Assembly: GCA_964448245.1 (NCBI GenBank)
Contig: CAYUWF010000049.1
Location: 1 to 16,962 of the forward strand
DNA from: DATEVL01 sp964448245
GTDB taxonomy: Bacteria; Chloroflexota; Anaerolineae; Anaerolineales; E44-bin32
Direction: 5' to 3'
Length of the DNA: 16,962 bases
Under the pieces are notes generated by a model. The model saw only the letters and a list, made by a program, of their open reading frames with translations, searched no databases and was not told the DNA's origin. A program made the position numbers and the translations under genes. This document shows, in pieces, positions 6,203 to 12,876 of this stretch. Numbering within the stretch: the first letter of the stretch is position 1; each line of letters starts with the position of its first letter.

Positions 6203-8437
6203 ATGCGCAGCGCGATCCTCACCGCGGGCCCCAGGGAGTTCGTGTCCGCCATCTCGGGGTCCATCGCTTACCACATTCTGATTCTCTCCGGCCTCGCCAT
6301 CCTGCTCGGCGCAGCGCTGGCGCGGCGTGGGCCGTCGGCCCCGGGCTCGGCCGCTGGCCTGCAGAATCCCGGCCGGGACCGTTGGGCGATCGCCTCCGGC
6401 ATGCTGGTCGGCCTGCAGGGCCTGCGCCTTCTGACCGCCGCCTGGGCCTCGACCTCGCTATTCCTGCCTCTGCTCGACCGCTTGTTCAGCGTTCTACTGC
6501 CCGCGCTGCTGGGCTGGGCGGCGCTCGGACCGGAGGCCGGCGACGTCGCCGATCGTGTGCTAACCGGGGTGGTCGTCGTGTCCGCGGGACTGTTCGCCGC
6601 CAGCGCTTTGCTTGTCGCGACCACCTCCGAGTTCAACACCTCCGTCCTCGACGCGGTATGGTCCCTGCTCGCCGTTGTGGTCACCGGCGGGGCCCTGACG
6701 GCGATCCTGGTCCAGCGCCCTCCCCAATGGGGTGTCTTCGCCGCGGCCCTGGGCCTCCTGGTGGCTGGGGACGCAGCTCACATTTTCACGACGCCGGCCA
6801 CCGCGTCCAGCGCTCCGTACGTGCTCTTGGCCGAGGCGCTGGCGGTGCCGCTCTTCACCGTTGGCGCGGTTTGGTCTTTTCTGCGCGAGCCGGCGGCCGA
6901 ACAGGGCCGAACCGCTTTCGAGAATCTAGCTTCCTCCCCAAGCCTTTTCGCCCTCGCCGGGTTGGCCTCGGCCGATTCCACCGCCAGCTACGCCGCCTCG
7001 CTCACCCAGGCCTTGGGGACGTTGCTGCAGGCGGAGTATTGCCTCCTTTTGACCCCCCCGTCCGAGGATCGACCCTTGGGGATCGGCGCCGGCTATGATT
7101 CGACACGCGGCCGAGCGGTCCTCCCCGTCCCCCTCGAGTCTCAAGGATGCCCGGTCCTGGCGCAAGCGATGGCCCTCGGCAAGGCGGTCCATCTCCCCGG
7201 CGGCACCCACTCGCCCGATTCACGCACGGTCCTGCGCGCCCTCGGCCTGGGAGGGAAGTCACCGGCATTGCTCGTTCCCCTTCTGGCAGAAGGCCGGACG
7301 GTTGCCGGGCTGCTTCTCCTATCTCCTGGCGCGCGGCGTGAATGGGACGACGCCACGCGGGCCGCGCTGGAGCAGGTGGCGCCGGCTCTGGGCGCACGGT
7401 TGCAGGCGTGGATCAGCCGCCCAACTTCCGGCGAGCCGGCGCGGGATGCCGCTCGGGATCTCGAACTGGCGCGCCAGCAGATCGCTGATCTCGAAACCCG
7501 CCTGGATCGGACGGTCGAGCATCGCTCCGAGCTGATCGGGATCGAGGATCTCCACAACGAACTCGACGAAGCCCGCCGGGCGATCCAGATCCTCGAGACA
7601 GAGATCGAGCGACTGCAGGCGATGCCGCCGCCGGGCGGGCAGACCCCGCAGGAGGACTCCGAGAGGCTGCAGGCCGAGTTCGCACTGGCGTTGCAGGCGC
7701 TGGCGGAGGCGCGATCCTCGGATGCCCGGGAAGCGACTCCCGCCTCGCCGGCCGTGGCGCGCGGCGGCCCATCCGCCTCGATCCACGGCGCGCGCCAGCC
7801 GCTGACGGCGATCTCCGGTTACACCGAGCTCCTGCTTGGAGAGTCCATCGGGCTGCTGGGCACCACCCAGCGGCGCTTCCTGGAACGCATCCGCACGGCG
7901 GTGCGGCGCATCGATGAGCAGCTGAGCGCGCTTTCGGAGGCGCTGCGTCAGACCCAGACTCTGCCCGCATCCGGCGACACCGACCTGGCGACTCTGATCG
8001 AGCAGGCGCTCGAGGTGATCCACGAAGACTTGCGCGCCAAGGATCTCTCGGTTCGCCTCGACCTGCCCCCCGACCCGATCCGGGTCCCGGGCGACCCGTC
8101 CTCGATCCGCACGATCGTCTCGCGCTTGCTGACCAACACCGTCGGTGTCACCCCGGCCGGTGGCGAGATCCTGCTCAGCGTCCTGCCGAACGCCACGGAA
8201 GGCATCGTGCTACTGACCATCTCCGACGTCGGCCGTGGGGTGGCGGCCTCCGACCTGGGGCGCGTCTTCTCCGGCGACGTCTGGCACGATCCGGTGCCCG
8301 GGCTCGGGCGCGAACCCTCCGGACTGGCGATGGTCAAGAACCTCTCGGAGTCGCTCGGCGGACGGGTGTGGGCGGAGAGTCGACCCAACGGCGCTACGAC
8401 GTTCTCGGTGCTCCTGCCTTCGGCCGCGAGCGGCTAG
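6203..8437 (+). CDS. Membrane-bound sensor histidine kinase (7TM, GAF, coiled coil, HisKA, HATPase)
   Basis: A 744-residue orphan sensor kinase. Domain order: about seven membrane helices (20-40, 62-82, 84-108, 118-140, 147-170, 177-197, 205-227), a GAF-like domain (about 240-400), a coiled coil (415-475), a HisKA-type dimerisation domain (about 520-585) and a HATPase domain (about 595-740). The H-box reads SIHGARQPL with His528 three residues before the conserved Arg; the usual Glu after His is Gly. The N-box has Asn645, G1 is SDVGRG (674-679) and G2 is PSGLAMVK (705-712), all slightly relaxed. No response regulator is adjacent, so its partner is elsewhere. The ATG at 6203 has a poorly spaced AAGG; a GTG at 6242 behind GGGAG is an alternative. 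The ligand is unknown. Confidence 0.82.
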   Translation: MRSAILTAGPREFVSAISGSIAYHILILSGLAILLGAALARRGPSAPGSAAGLQNPGRDRWAIASGMLVGLQGLRLLTAAWASTSLFLPLLDRLFSVLLPALLGWAALGPEAGDVADRVLTGVVVVSAGLFAASALLVATTSEFNTSVLDAVWSLLAVVVTGGALTAILVQRPPQWGVFAAALGLLVAGDAAHIFTTPATASSAPYVLLAEALAVPLFTVGAVWSFLREPAAEQGRTAFENLASSPSLFALAGLASADSTASYAASLTQALGTLLQAEYCLLLTPPSEDRPLGIGAGYDSTRGRAVLPVPLESQGCPVLAQAMALGKAVHLPGGTHSPDSRTVLRALGLGGKSPALLVPLLAEGRTVAGLLLLSPGARREWDDATRAALEQVAPALGARLQAWISRPTSGEPARDAARDLELARQQIADLETRLDRTVEHRSELIGIEDLHNELDEARRAIQILETEIERLQAMPPPGGQTPQEDSERLQAEFALALQALAEARSSDAREATPASPAVARGGPSASIHGARQPLTAISGYTELLLGESIGLLGTTQRRFLERIRTAVRRIDEQLSALSEALRQTQTLPASGDTDLATLIEQALEVIHEDLRAKDLSVRLDLPPDPIRVPGDPSSIRTIVSRLLTNTVGVTPAGGEILLSVLPNATEGIVLLTISDVGRGVAASDLGRVFSGDVWHDPVPGLGREPSGLAMVKNLSESLGGRVWAESRPNGATTFSVLLPSAASG

Positions 8438-8513
8438 AGCGACTCTGCGCCGGGATGGAACTCCTCGGCGGCAACCGGCGTCCTTCCTGAGAGGCACTGT
8501 CCTGGGACGGCGC

Positions 8514-8522
8514 TGGTACAAT
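8514..8522 (+). promoter_or_regulatory. Extended -10 promoter of the first LCP gene
   Basis: TGG plus TACAAT (8517-8522) forms an extended -10 element with no clear -35. The start point would be near 8529, leaving only about a dozen leader bases before the ATG at 8541. It also argues against a start inside the kinase gene. Confidence 0.45.
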
Positions 8523-8540
8523 CCCCGGTTGCCCGCGGCC

Positions 8541-9608
8541 ATGAGACGTTTTCGGCACGCCCTGCTCTTTAGCCTCCCGCTCCTCGCGTCCCTCGCCTGC
8601 GGCAGCGCTCTGACCGGCCTCATTCCGGGTGCGGCGCAAGCGGTCGGGCCGCTCGTGACGGCGGACCCTCTGGCTACGGCGACGGGAACACCGTTTCCTC
8701 CACTGCCGCCGACGGCCACGCCGCGCCCGACCGCCACCGCCACGGCCACTCCCCTGGCGACGGCGACGGCGGTCGAACCGTGGGGTTACTATCCGGCGCC
8801 GATCGAGCCCTCGGCGATCGAGATTCCACGCCAGGCGCCCGTCATCCCCTTCGCCGACGACGTCATCAACATCGCCATCCTCGGCTCCGACGCCCGGCCG
8901 TTTACCGGCGGCCACCGCACCGACACGATCATGATCGCCTCGCTCGATCCGACGCGCGGCACGGTGACGCTGCTCTCGTTCCCGCGCGACCTGTACGTCT
9001 TCATCCCCGGCTGGCGCATCGATCGGATCAACGTCGCCGACGGCCGCGGCGGACCGGACCTGGTCGAGCAGACGATCCTCTACAACTTCGGCATCCCTAT
9101 CGATTTCTGGGTACGCATGAACTTCGGCGGGTTTCGCTCTCTCGTCGACAGCTTGGGCGGAGTCGACGTCGCTATCGGCCGCTATTACGCCGACGAGTGC
9201 GGCGGGGTATGGATGACTTTCCCCATCGGCGTCCGGCACATGGACGGCTTCACCGCCTTGTGTTACGCCCGGATGCGCAAGGCGGCCAGCGACTTCGATC
9301 GACTCCGGCGGCAGCAGGAGCTGGTCCTGGCCATCTTCAACAAGGGAGTCAGCCTGGAGGCGCTTTCCCGGTTGCCGGAGCTGTATCAACAGTTCATCTC
9401 GATGGTGGAGACCGATGCCGGCCTGCCCGACCTCGTGACGCTGCTCCCGCTGGCCACGCAGGTGGCGGGCGACGCCGGCCGGATCCGGCGCTACGCCGTC
9501 GACACGACGATGGCCACCGGGTGGCGGGTTCCGTCCAGCGGCGCCTCGGTCCAGCTTCCCAACTACGAGGCAATCCAGGCGATGTTGGCCGAGGCGTTCC
9601 CGTACTAG
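8541..9608 (+). CDS. LytR-CpsA-Psr (LCP) family lipoprotein, short form
   Basis: A 355-residue exported protein with one LCP domain. LCP proteins transfer undecaprenyl-linked glycopolymers to the cell wall or other acceptors outside the membrane. The N terminus is a signal peptide ending in ASLAC, with Cys20 a probable lipidation site though Ser at -3 is atypical. Residues 40-80 are a Thr/Ala/Pro-rich linker. The LCP core runs from about 108 to 300, with GSDAR (115-119), HRTDTI containing Arg126 and Asp128, SFPRDLYV with Arg149, and the late motif DFDRLRRQQ (251-259), all expected for phosphate and Mg2+ binding. The longer upstream frame overlaps the kinase gene; the ATG at 8541 gives the signal peptide and fits the promoter. 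No LytR_C domain follows, unlike the next gene. Confidence 0.88.
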   Translation: MRRFRHALLFSLPLLASLACGSALTGLIPGAAQAVGPLVTADPLATATGTPFPPLPPTATPRPTATATATPLATATAVEPWGYYPAPIEPSAIEIPRQAPVIPFADDVINIAILGSDARPFTGGHRTDTIMIASLDPTRGTVTLLSFPRDLYVFIPGWRIDRINVADGRGGPDLVEQTILYNFGIPIDFWVRMNFGGFRSLVDSLGGVDVAIGRYYADECGGVWMTFPIGVRHMDGFTALCYARMRKAASDFDRLRRQQELVLAIFNKGVSLEALSRLPELYQQFISMVETDAGLPDLVTLLPLATQVAGDAGRIRRYAVDTTMATGWRVPSSGASVQLPNYEAIQAMLAEAFPY

Positions 9609-9820
9609 CCGGGCGGCCAACCCTGCCAGCACTGGTCGCAACTCCTCCGGTCACGCGATAGGAGGTTCGCCGCGTGACTACGCGGAGTCGCGCTTCATCG
9701 CCCCCGGGATCGCGCATCATCGCCGCGCGAGTGCAGCCCTTCCTATCCGCGGGAATCGAGCCGCCGGGTCTGGCAGGGTGGGGAAGAGCGGCGACCGCCA
9801 TCCAACCCCCTCCCCTGCCC

Positions 9821-9873
9821 CCTCCCCCTGCGCCCGCGTGGGCTCGCGTCCCGGGCTTTCGTGCAGGGGGAGG
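9821..9873. repeat. Hairpin element with 31-nt loop, copy B
   Basis: CCTCCCCCTGC (9821-9831) and GCAGGGGGAGG (9863-9873) form a perfect 11-bp stem around a 31-base loop. The loop shares GCTCGCGTC with copy A. The stem is nearly that of the element at 14791-14842. Confidence 0.65.
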
Positions 9874-9884
9874 GGAGGCTGTTT

Positions 9885-9923
9885 CTGGGGGGTGGGGGGA
9901 GCTCTGCTCCCCCCACCCCCCAG
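9885..9923. repeat. Perfect 18-bp hairpin of G6/C6 runs
   Basis: The left arm CTGGGGGGTGGGGGGAGC (9885-9902) and its exact complement (9906-9923) surround a 3-base TCT loop. The two G6 runs could also support quadruplex-type folds. Neither side has a T-run, so terminator function is not evident. Confidence 0.8.
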
Positions 9924-9929
9924 ACCTCA

Positions 9930-9988
9930 TACCCCCTCTCCGCAATGTGCCTGCGGTTCTTGGCCTCACAATCCGCGGAGAGGGGGTA
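9930..9988. repeat. Hairpin element with 31-nt loop, copy C
   Basis: TACCCCCTCTCCGC (9930-9943) and GCGGAGAGGGGGTA (9975-9988) form a perfect 14-bp stem around a 31-base loop. The loop sequence is unrelated to copies A and B, yet its length is the same. Confidence 0.7.
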
Positions 9989-10029
9989 GGGGGTGAGGCC
10001 GGAGGCGGGTTTTTCCACAGCCTCCTAGG
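9989..10029 (+). repeat. CCTAGG-ended dispersed element, copy 1
   Basis: GGGGGTGAGG, then a CGGGTTTTTCC stretch, ending in CCTCCTAGG. It aligns with the minus strand of 16921-16962, which has GGGGGTGAGG, CGGGCTTTTTC and ATCCTAGG in the same order. It ends 22 bases before the ATG of the second LCP gene. Confidence 0.6.
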
Positions 10030-10051
10030 CGGCCGAAACGGCTCCAACCCG

Positions 10052-11467
10052 ATGGGGAACCCGCGACGACTTGCCGCCGCGACCTGCCTGTTCCTCGTCG
10101 GCTGCACTAGCTTCGGCCAGGCGGCCGAAGGCGCTCTGCTGCCTCCCAAGCCGTCGCCGACGAACGCCTCAACCGTCGTTCCCCTTACGCCCCTCGCACC
10201 TAGCGTACCGACGGGCCTGCCGTCCACCGTGGTCCCGGCCGAACACCAGACAGAGGAATGGCCGGCGCCGAACACCTACGGCGGCGGCCCAACTCCACCC
10301 GTTCCTATCCCGTCGCCGGTCGAGCCCTTCACCTTCCCCGAGGGCACGCTGAACGTCCTCTTGCTCGGCTCCGATCGGCGCACCGGCATCGGATTCCGCA
10401 CCGACACGATCCTGATCGCCTCCGTCCAACCCGCCACCGGCCTGGTCGCCCTGATCTCCGTCCCGCGCGATCTTTACGTCTACCTTCCCGGCTACACCCT
10501 CAGTCGGATCAACACGGCCTGGATCTACGGCGAGACGCTCGGCTACCCGGGCGGAGGCCCGCAACTGCTCTTCGACACCGTGCGCTACAACCTGGGGATT
10601 CCGATCGACCGGTACGCGTTGGTCGAGATGGAAGGCTTCCAGCAGCTCGTCGACATCCTCGGGGGAATCGACGTGCGGGTGGCGTGCGACTACACCGACT
10701 GGCGGCTGCGTCGCCCCGGTCTGCCGCAGCAGGCCGTCAGCAGTTGGGCGCTTTTCACCATCCCGCGCGGCGTGGTCCACATGGATGGGGACTACGCCCT
10801 GTGGTATGCCCGGTCGCGCGCCCGCTCATCGGATTTCGACCGGGCCCGGCGCCAGCAGGAAGTCCTGCGAGCCCTGTACCGCGGCGCCCTCCACGCAGAC
10901 GTGCTGGCCCGCCTCCCGGAGCTCTACCGCGCCCTGCAGTCTGCGGTGAAGACAAACGCGGACCTGGACGACGTCCTCGGCCTGGCGCCCTTCGTCACCC
11001 GGCTCGAGCCGGCCCATCTGCGCAGCCGTTTCATCGGCCGCGGCCAGGTGCGCAGCTATCGAGTCCCGGTCAGCGGGGCGGCCGTTCTCCTTCCCCGGGC
11101 CGACGCCATCCGGGCGCTTCTGGAGGAGGCCATCGCCCCCTACGAAGATGCCGAGGCCATCCCCGTGCGCGTCGAAGTCGTCGCCGGGTCGAATCCCGAG
11201 ATGTCCCAGTTGGTCCAGGAGCGTTTGCTCTACGCAGGCTTCGACGCCGTTCTCATCGAAGGCGAGCGATCTCAGGATGGAACCTCCCACCTGTTGGAGG
11301 CTGGGACCGCCTCGCCCGAAATCCGGGCCCGACTCCTGCTCGCGCTCGGCCTGCCGGCGGAGGCGCTGGTGGCATGGCCGACGGCGTCCTCCTCTTCCTT
11401 CCGCCTGCTCCTGGGCGAGGACTACAACCCCTGCTTCGACCCCGCCAGCCTGGCCGCAGCCGGATAG
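10052..11467 (+). CDS. LytR-CpsA-Psr (LCP) family lipoprotein with LytR_C domain
   Basis: A 471-residue exported envelope protein. A canonical lipobox LVGC (15-18) places lipidated Cys18 after a short signal peptide. A Pro/Thr/Ser-rich linker spans 30-95. The LCP domain, about 98-300, has GSDRR (106-110), FRTDTI with Arg116 and Asp118, SVPRDLYV with Arg139, and DFDRARRQQ (261-269). A LytR_C domain follows at about 368-462, with VRVEVVAGSNP and the terminal LLLGEDYNPC pattern; it is often found on larger LCP proteins. The ATG at 10052 was chosen because it starts the signal peptide and the upstream frame is repeat DNA. It is paralogous to the preceding gene; the two may differ in acceptor or polymer, or act in sequence (inference). 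No strong ribosome-binding site is seen. Confidence 0.88.
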   Translation: MGNPRRLAAATCLFLVGCTSFGQAAEGALLPPKPSPTNASTVVPLTPLAPSVPTGLPSTVVPAEHQTEEWPAPNTYGGGPTPPVPIPSPVEPFTFPEGTLNVLLLGSDRRTGIGFRTDTILIASVQPATGLVALISVPRDLYVYLPGYTLSRINTAWIYGETLGYPGGGPQLLFDTVRYNLGIPIDRYALVEMEGFQQLVDILGGIDVRVACDYTDWRLRRPGLPQQAVSSWALFTIPRGVVHMDGDYALWYARSRARSSDFDRARRQQEVLRALYRGALHADVLARLPELYRALQSAVKTNADLDDVLGLAPFVTRLEPAHLRSRFIGRGQVRSYRVPVSGAAVLLPRADAIRALLEEAIAPYEDAEAIPVRVEVVAGSNPEMSQLVQERLLYAGFDAVLIEGERSQDGTSHLLEAGTASPEIRARLLLALGLPAEALVAWPTASSSSFRLLLGEDYNPCFDPASLAAAG

Positions 11468-11484
11468 CGGTCGCCCGGTCTGTC

Positions 11485-11514
11485 CCTCCGCCGAGGCCCT
11501 TGTTGTGGCGGAGG
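11485..11514. promoter_or_regulatory. Inverted repeat overlapping the recombinase-like gene's promoter region
   Basis: CCTCCGCC (11485-11492) and GGCGGAGG (11507-11514) pair over 8 bp with a 14-base loop; outer TGTC and GACA could extend the stem past a bulge into the -35 hexamer. It could be an operator or a weak terminator for the LCP transcript. No T-run follows. Confidence 0.4.
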
Positions 11515-11515
11515 A

Positions 11516-11544
11516 TTGACAGGCGCGTGGTTTCCCCCTAGGAT
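11516..11544 (+). promoter_or_regulatory. Sigma70-type promoter of the recombinase-like gene
   Basis: A perfect TTGACA (11516-11521) is followed after exactly 17 bases by TAGGAT (11539-11544). Transcription would begin near 11551, about 25 bases before the ATG at 11576. The first possible start of the longest frame is the -35 element itself, so that start is excluded. Confidence 0.65.
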
Positions 11545-11575
11545 TTCCGCCGCCGGCGCAGCCGGCGAAGCCAGG

Positions 11576-12535
11576 ATGCCCGAGACTCCGCTCGACGACC
11601 TACCGCTGTTCTCGACAGGCGAGGACTTCGCCTCGGGCTCGAGGCCGGCCATGTCCCGCCTGCGCGGCGACACGGGACTGAGCGCGGCGATCGTCGCCTG
11701 GGGTGAAGCGCTGGCAGCTGTCGGCCGATCGGACAACACCGTCAAAGCCTTCACCGCCGACCTGCGCCTGCTGGCGCAACGGCTCGGCGGCGGCATGTCC
11801 ATTCAGGCCATCGGGACGCACGACCTCAAGAATTTCCTCGATTGGATGTTGAATCGAAGAGGCGTTCCGTGCAGCCCGAAAACCTACTCCCGACGCGTCA
11901 CCTCGCTCAAGGCCTTCTTCCGATGGTTGAACGACGCCGGCGTCATCCCCTCCGACCCGGCGGCGCCCATCGCCCAGCAGACCGTCCTCAGTCCGCTGCC
12001 GGACGTGCTCACCGATGAGGAGACGGAGGCCGTGCTCGAGCGGGCGCAGGCGCTCCGGCGTGGCGAGTCCCCGGACTCCCGACCGTTTCTCCTTGCCCAT
12101 CTGCTGCTAGATACCGGCATCAAGAAGGGCGAGTGCCTGGCGATCCACCTCAACCACGTCGAACTGCGCGGGGCCGAGGGTCCTCTCCTCTATATTCGCT
12201 ACCCCGATGCCCGCAAGCGTTACAAGGAGCGCAAGCTAGCCCTCGAGCCGGTGTGGGTGGCAGCCTTCGAGGAATACCGAAGGAAGTACTCGCCCACTGG
12301 GCGCCTCTTCCCCTGGTCGCCGCGCCGGCTAGAGTATCTGCTCGAGGAATTGGGCAACCTGGTCGGGCTGGAGAAGCACCTGTCCTTCGACATGTGCCGT
12401 TGGACCTTCGCGCTCCGCCGCTTCCGGTCCGGCATGGAGCACGACCGCATCCGTCAGTTGCTCGGGCTCTCCAAGATCCAGTGGCGGGAGGTCGGGGCCA
12501 AACTGGAGGCGCTGGCGGCGCGGATGCCGGCGTAG
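11576..12535 (+). CDS. Tyrosine-recombinase-fold protein, apparently catalytically dead
   Basis: A 319-residue protein. Residues 35-130 form an intact SAM-like core-binding domain of XerC/D type (SDNTVKAFTADLRLLAQRLG, then YSRRVTSLKAFFRWL and DPAAPI). Residues 140-315 follow the recombinase catalytic fold: LTDEETEAVL, DTGIKKGECLAI, RKRYKERKLAL, WTFALRRF, LLGLSKIQW. Against the family pattern, the first catalytic Arg (TGLR) is Lys183, the HxxR His is Asp272 with Arg275 kept, the LGH His is Leu298, and the nucleophilic Tyr position is Gly307. A basic KERK (217-220) sits where the beta-hairpin Lys is expected. DNA binding without strand exchange is therefore likely (inference). The reading frame is intact and has its own promoter, so it is not simply decay. 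The alignment was made by eye. Confidence 0.75.
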   Translation: MPETPLDDLPLFSTGEDFASGSRPAMSRLRGDTGLSAAIVAWGEALAAVGRSDNTVKAFTADLRLLAQRLGGGMSIQAIGTHDLKNFLDWMLNRRGVPCSPKTYSRRVTSLKAFFRWLNDAGVIPSDPAAPIAQQTVLSPLPDVLTDEETEAVLERAQALRRGESPDSRPFLLAHLLLDTGIKKGECLAIHLNHVELRGAEGPLLYIRYPDARKRYKERKLALEPVWVAAFEEYRRKYSPTGRLFPWSPRRLEYLLEELGNLVGLEKHLSFDMCRWTFALRRFRSGMEHDRIRQLLGLSKIQWREVGAKLEALAARMPA

Positions 12536-12872
12536 GGGCAAGGCCTTCGCTTCTACCGCTCTGGCACGCACGTTCTCCCAGGGACTCGCCCACCTCAGCC
12601 CCTGCCCCTCGCGGACACCGTCCCGGCGTTTTTCCGGGAGCAGCCCCGTAGGCCTCTCCGCCTTGAGACGAGCAGTGAAGCCACGGGTTGACGATGAGGC
12701 GGCTCATGCAACAGGCCCGCTGAATGGACGAACATGGGAGGTCCGTCCGGCGCAGAAGGGAACGCGGTGTCTTGGACTACAGTTGCAAGAATCGTAGAGG
12801 AGGCAGCCGAAACATGATACGACCACCTTCGCCATCGAATCCGTATGCTGGCTTCATCGAAGAGTACAACCC
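12536..12872. other. Spacer with dispersed repeat and a possible 50-codon frame
   Basis: 337 bases between the recombinase-like gene and the SDR. The left part carries the dispersed repeat at 12602-12662. The right part, from about 12700, drops in GC towards that of the next two genes and contains a 50-codon frame (12724-12876). No convincing promoter or terminator was found; the CCCGG/CCGGG mini-hairpin around 12624-12640 has five T in its loop, not after it. Confidence 0.5.
12602..12662. repeat. Second copy of the dispersed spacer repeat
   Basis: 12602-12613 equals 5765-5776, and 12639-12662 matches 5778-5801 with one mismatch in 24 bases. Between the two blocks this copy carries an extra 25-base segment (12614-12638). 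Confidence 0.65.
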
Positions 12873-12876
12873 ATGA
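12724..12876 (+). CDS. Possible small protein overlapping the SDR start
   Basis: A 50-codon frame whose TGA overlaps the ATG of the SDR as ATGA, the same coupling used by the next gene pair. The product begins MDEHGRSVRRR, is basic in its first half and ends AGFIEEYNP. It matches no family I know and has no good ribosome-binding site. An ATG at 12814 would give a 20-residue peptide. It could equally be chance or the remnant of a lost upstream gene; the stop/start overlap is the only positive sign. Confidence 0.22.
   Translation: MDEHGRSVRRRRERGVLDYSCKNRRGGSRNMIRPPSPSNPYAGFIEEYNP

Larger units (their letters stand above)
9609..10051. other. Hairpin-packed spacer between the two LCP genes
   Basis: This spacer stays open in the frame of the downstream gene but encodes Pro/Gly-rich low-complexity sequence with no signal peptide. 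It holds three consecutive strong inverted repeats (9821-9873, 9885-9923, 9930-9988) and a CCTAGG-ended element (9989-10029). Near its left end AGGAGGT (9660-9666) stands 7 bases before a GTG at 9674, whose first bases lie in a 6-bp hairpin (9670-9685). That looks like a ribosome-binding site, but the protein it would start is implausible. Confidence 0.6.

Noticed and set aside
9821..9988. CRISPR-like or attC-type recombination sites
   Set aside because: Three hairpins in a row with different arms are not identical repeats. attC core sites (RYYYAAC/GTTRRRY) were not seen, and the nearby recombinase-like protein is the wrong type and looks inactive.
11516..11575. Upstream TTG start for the recombinase-like gene
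   Set aside because: That codon is part of the -35 hexamer, so it lies upstream of the predicted transcript start.
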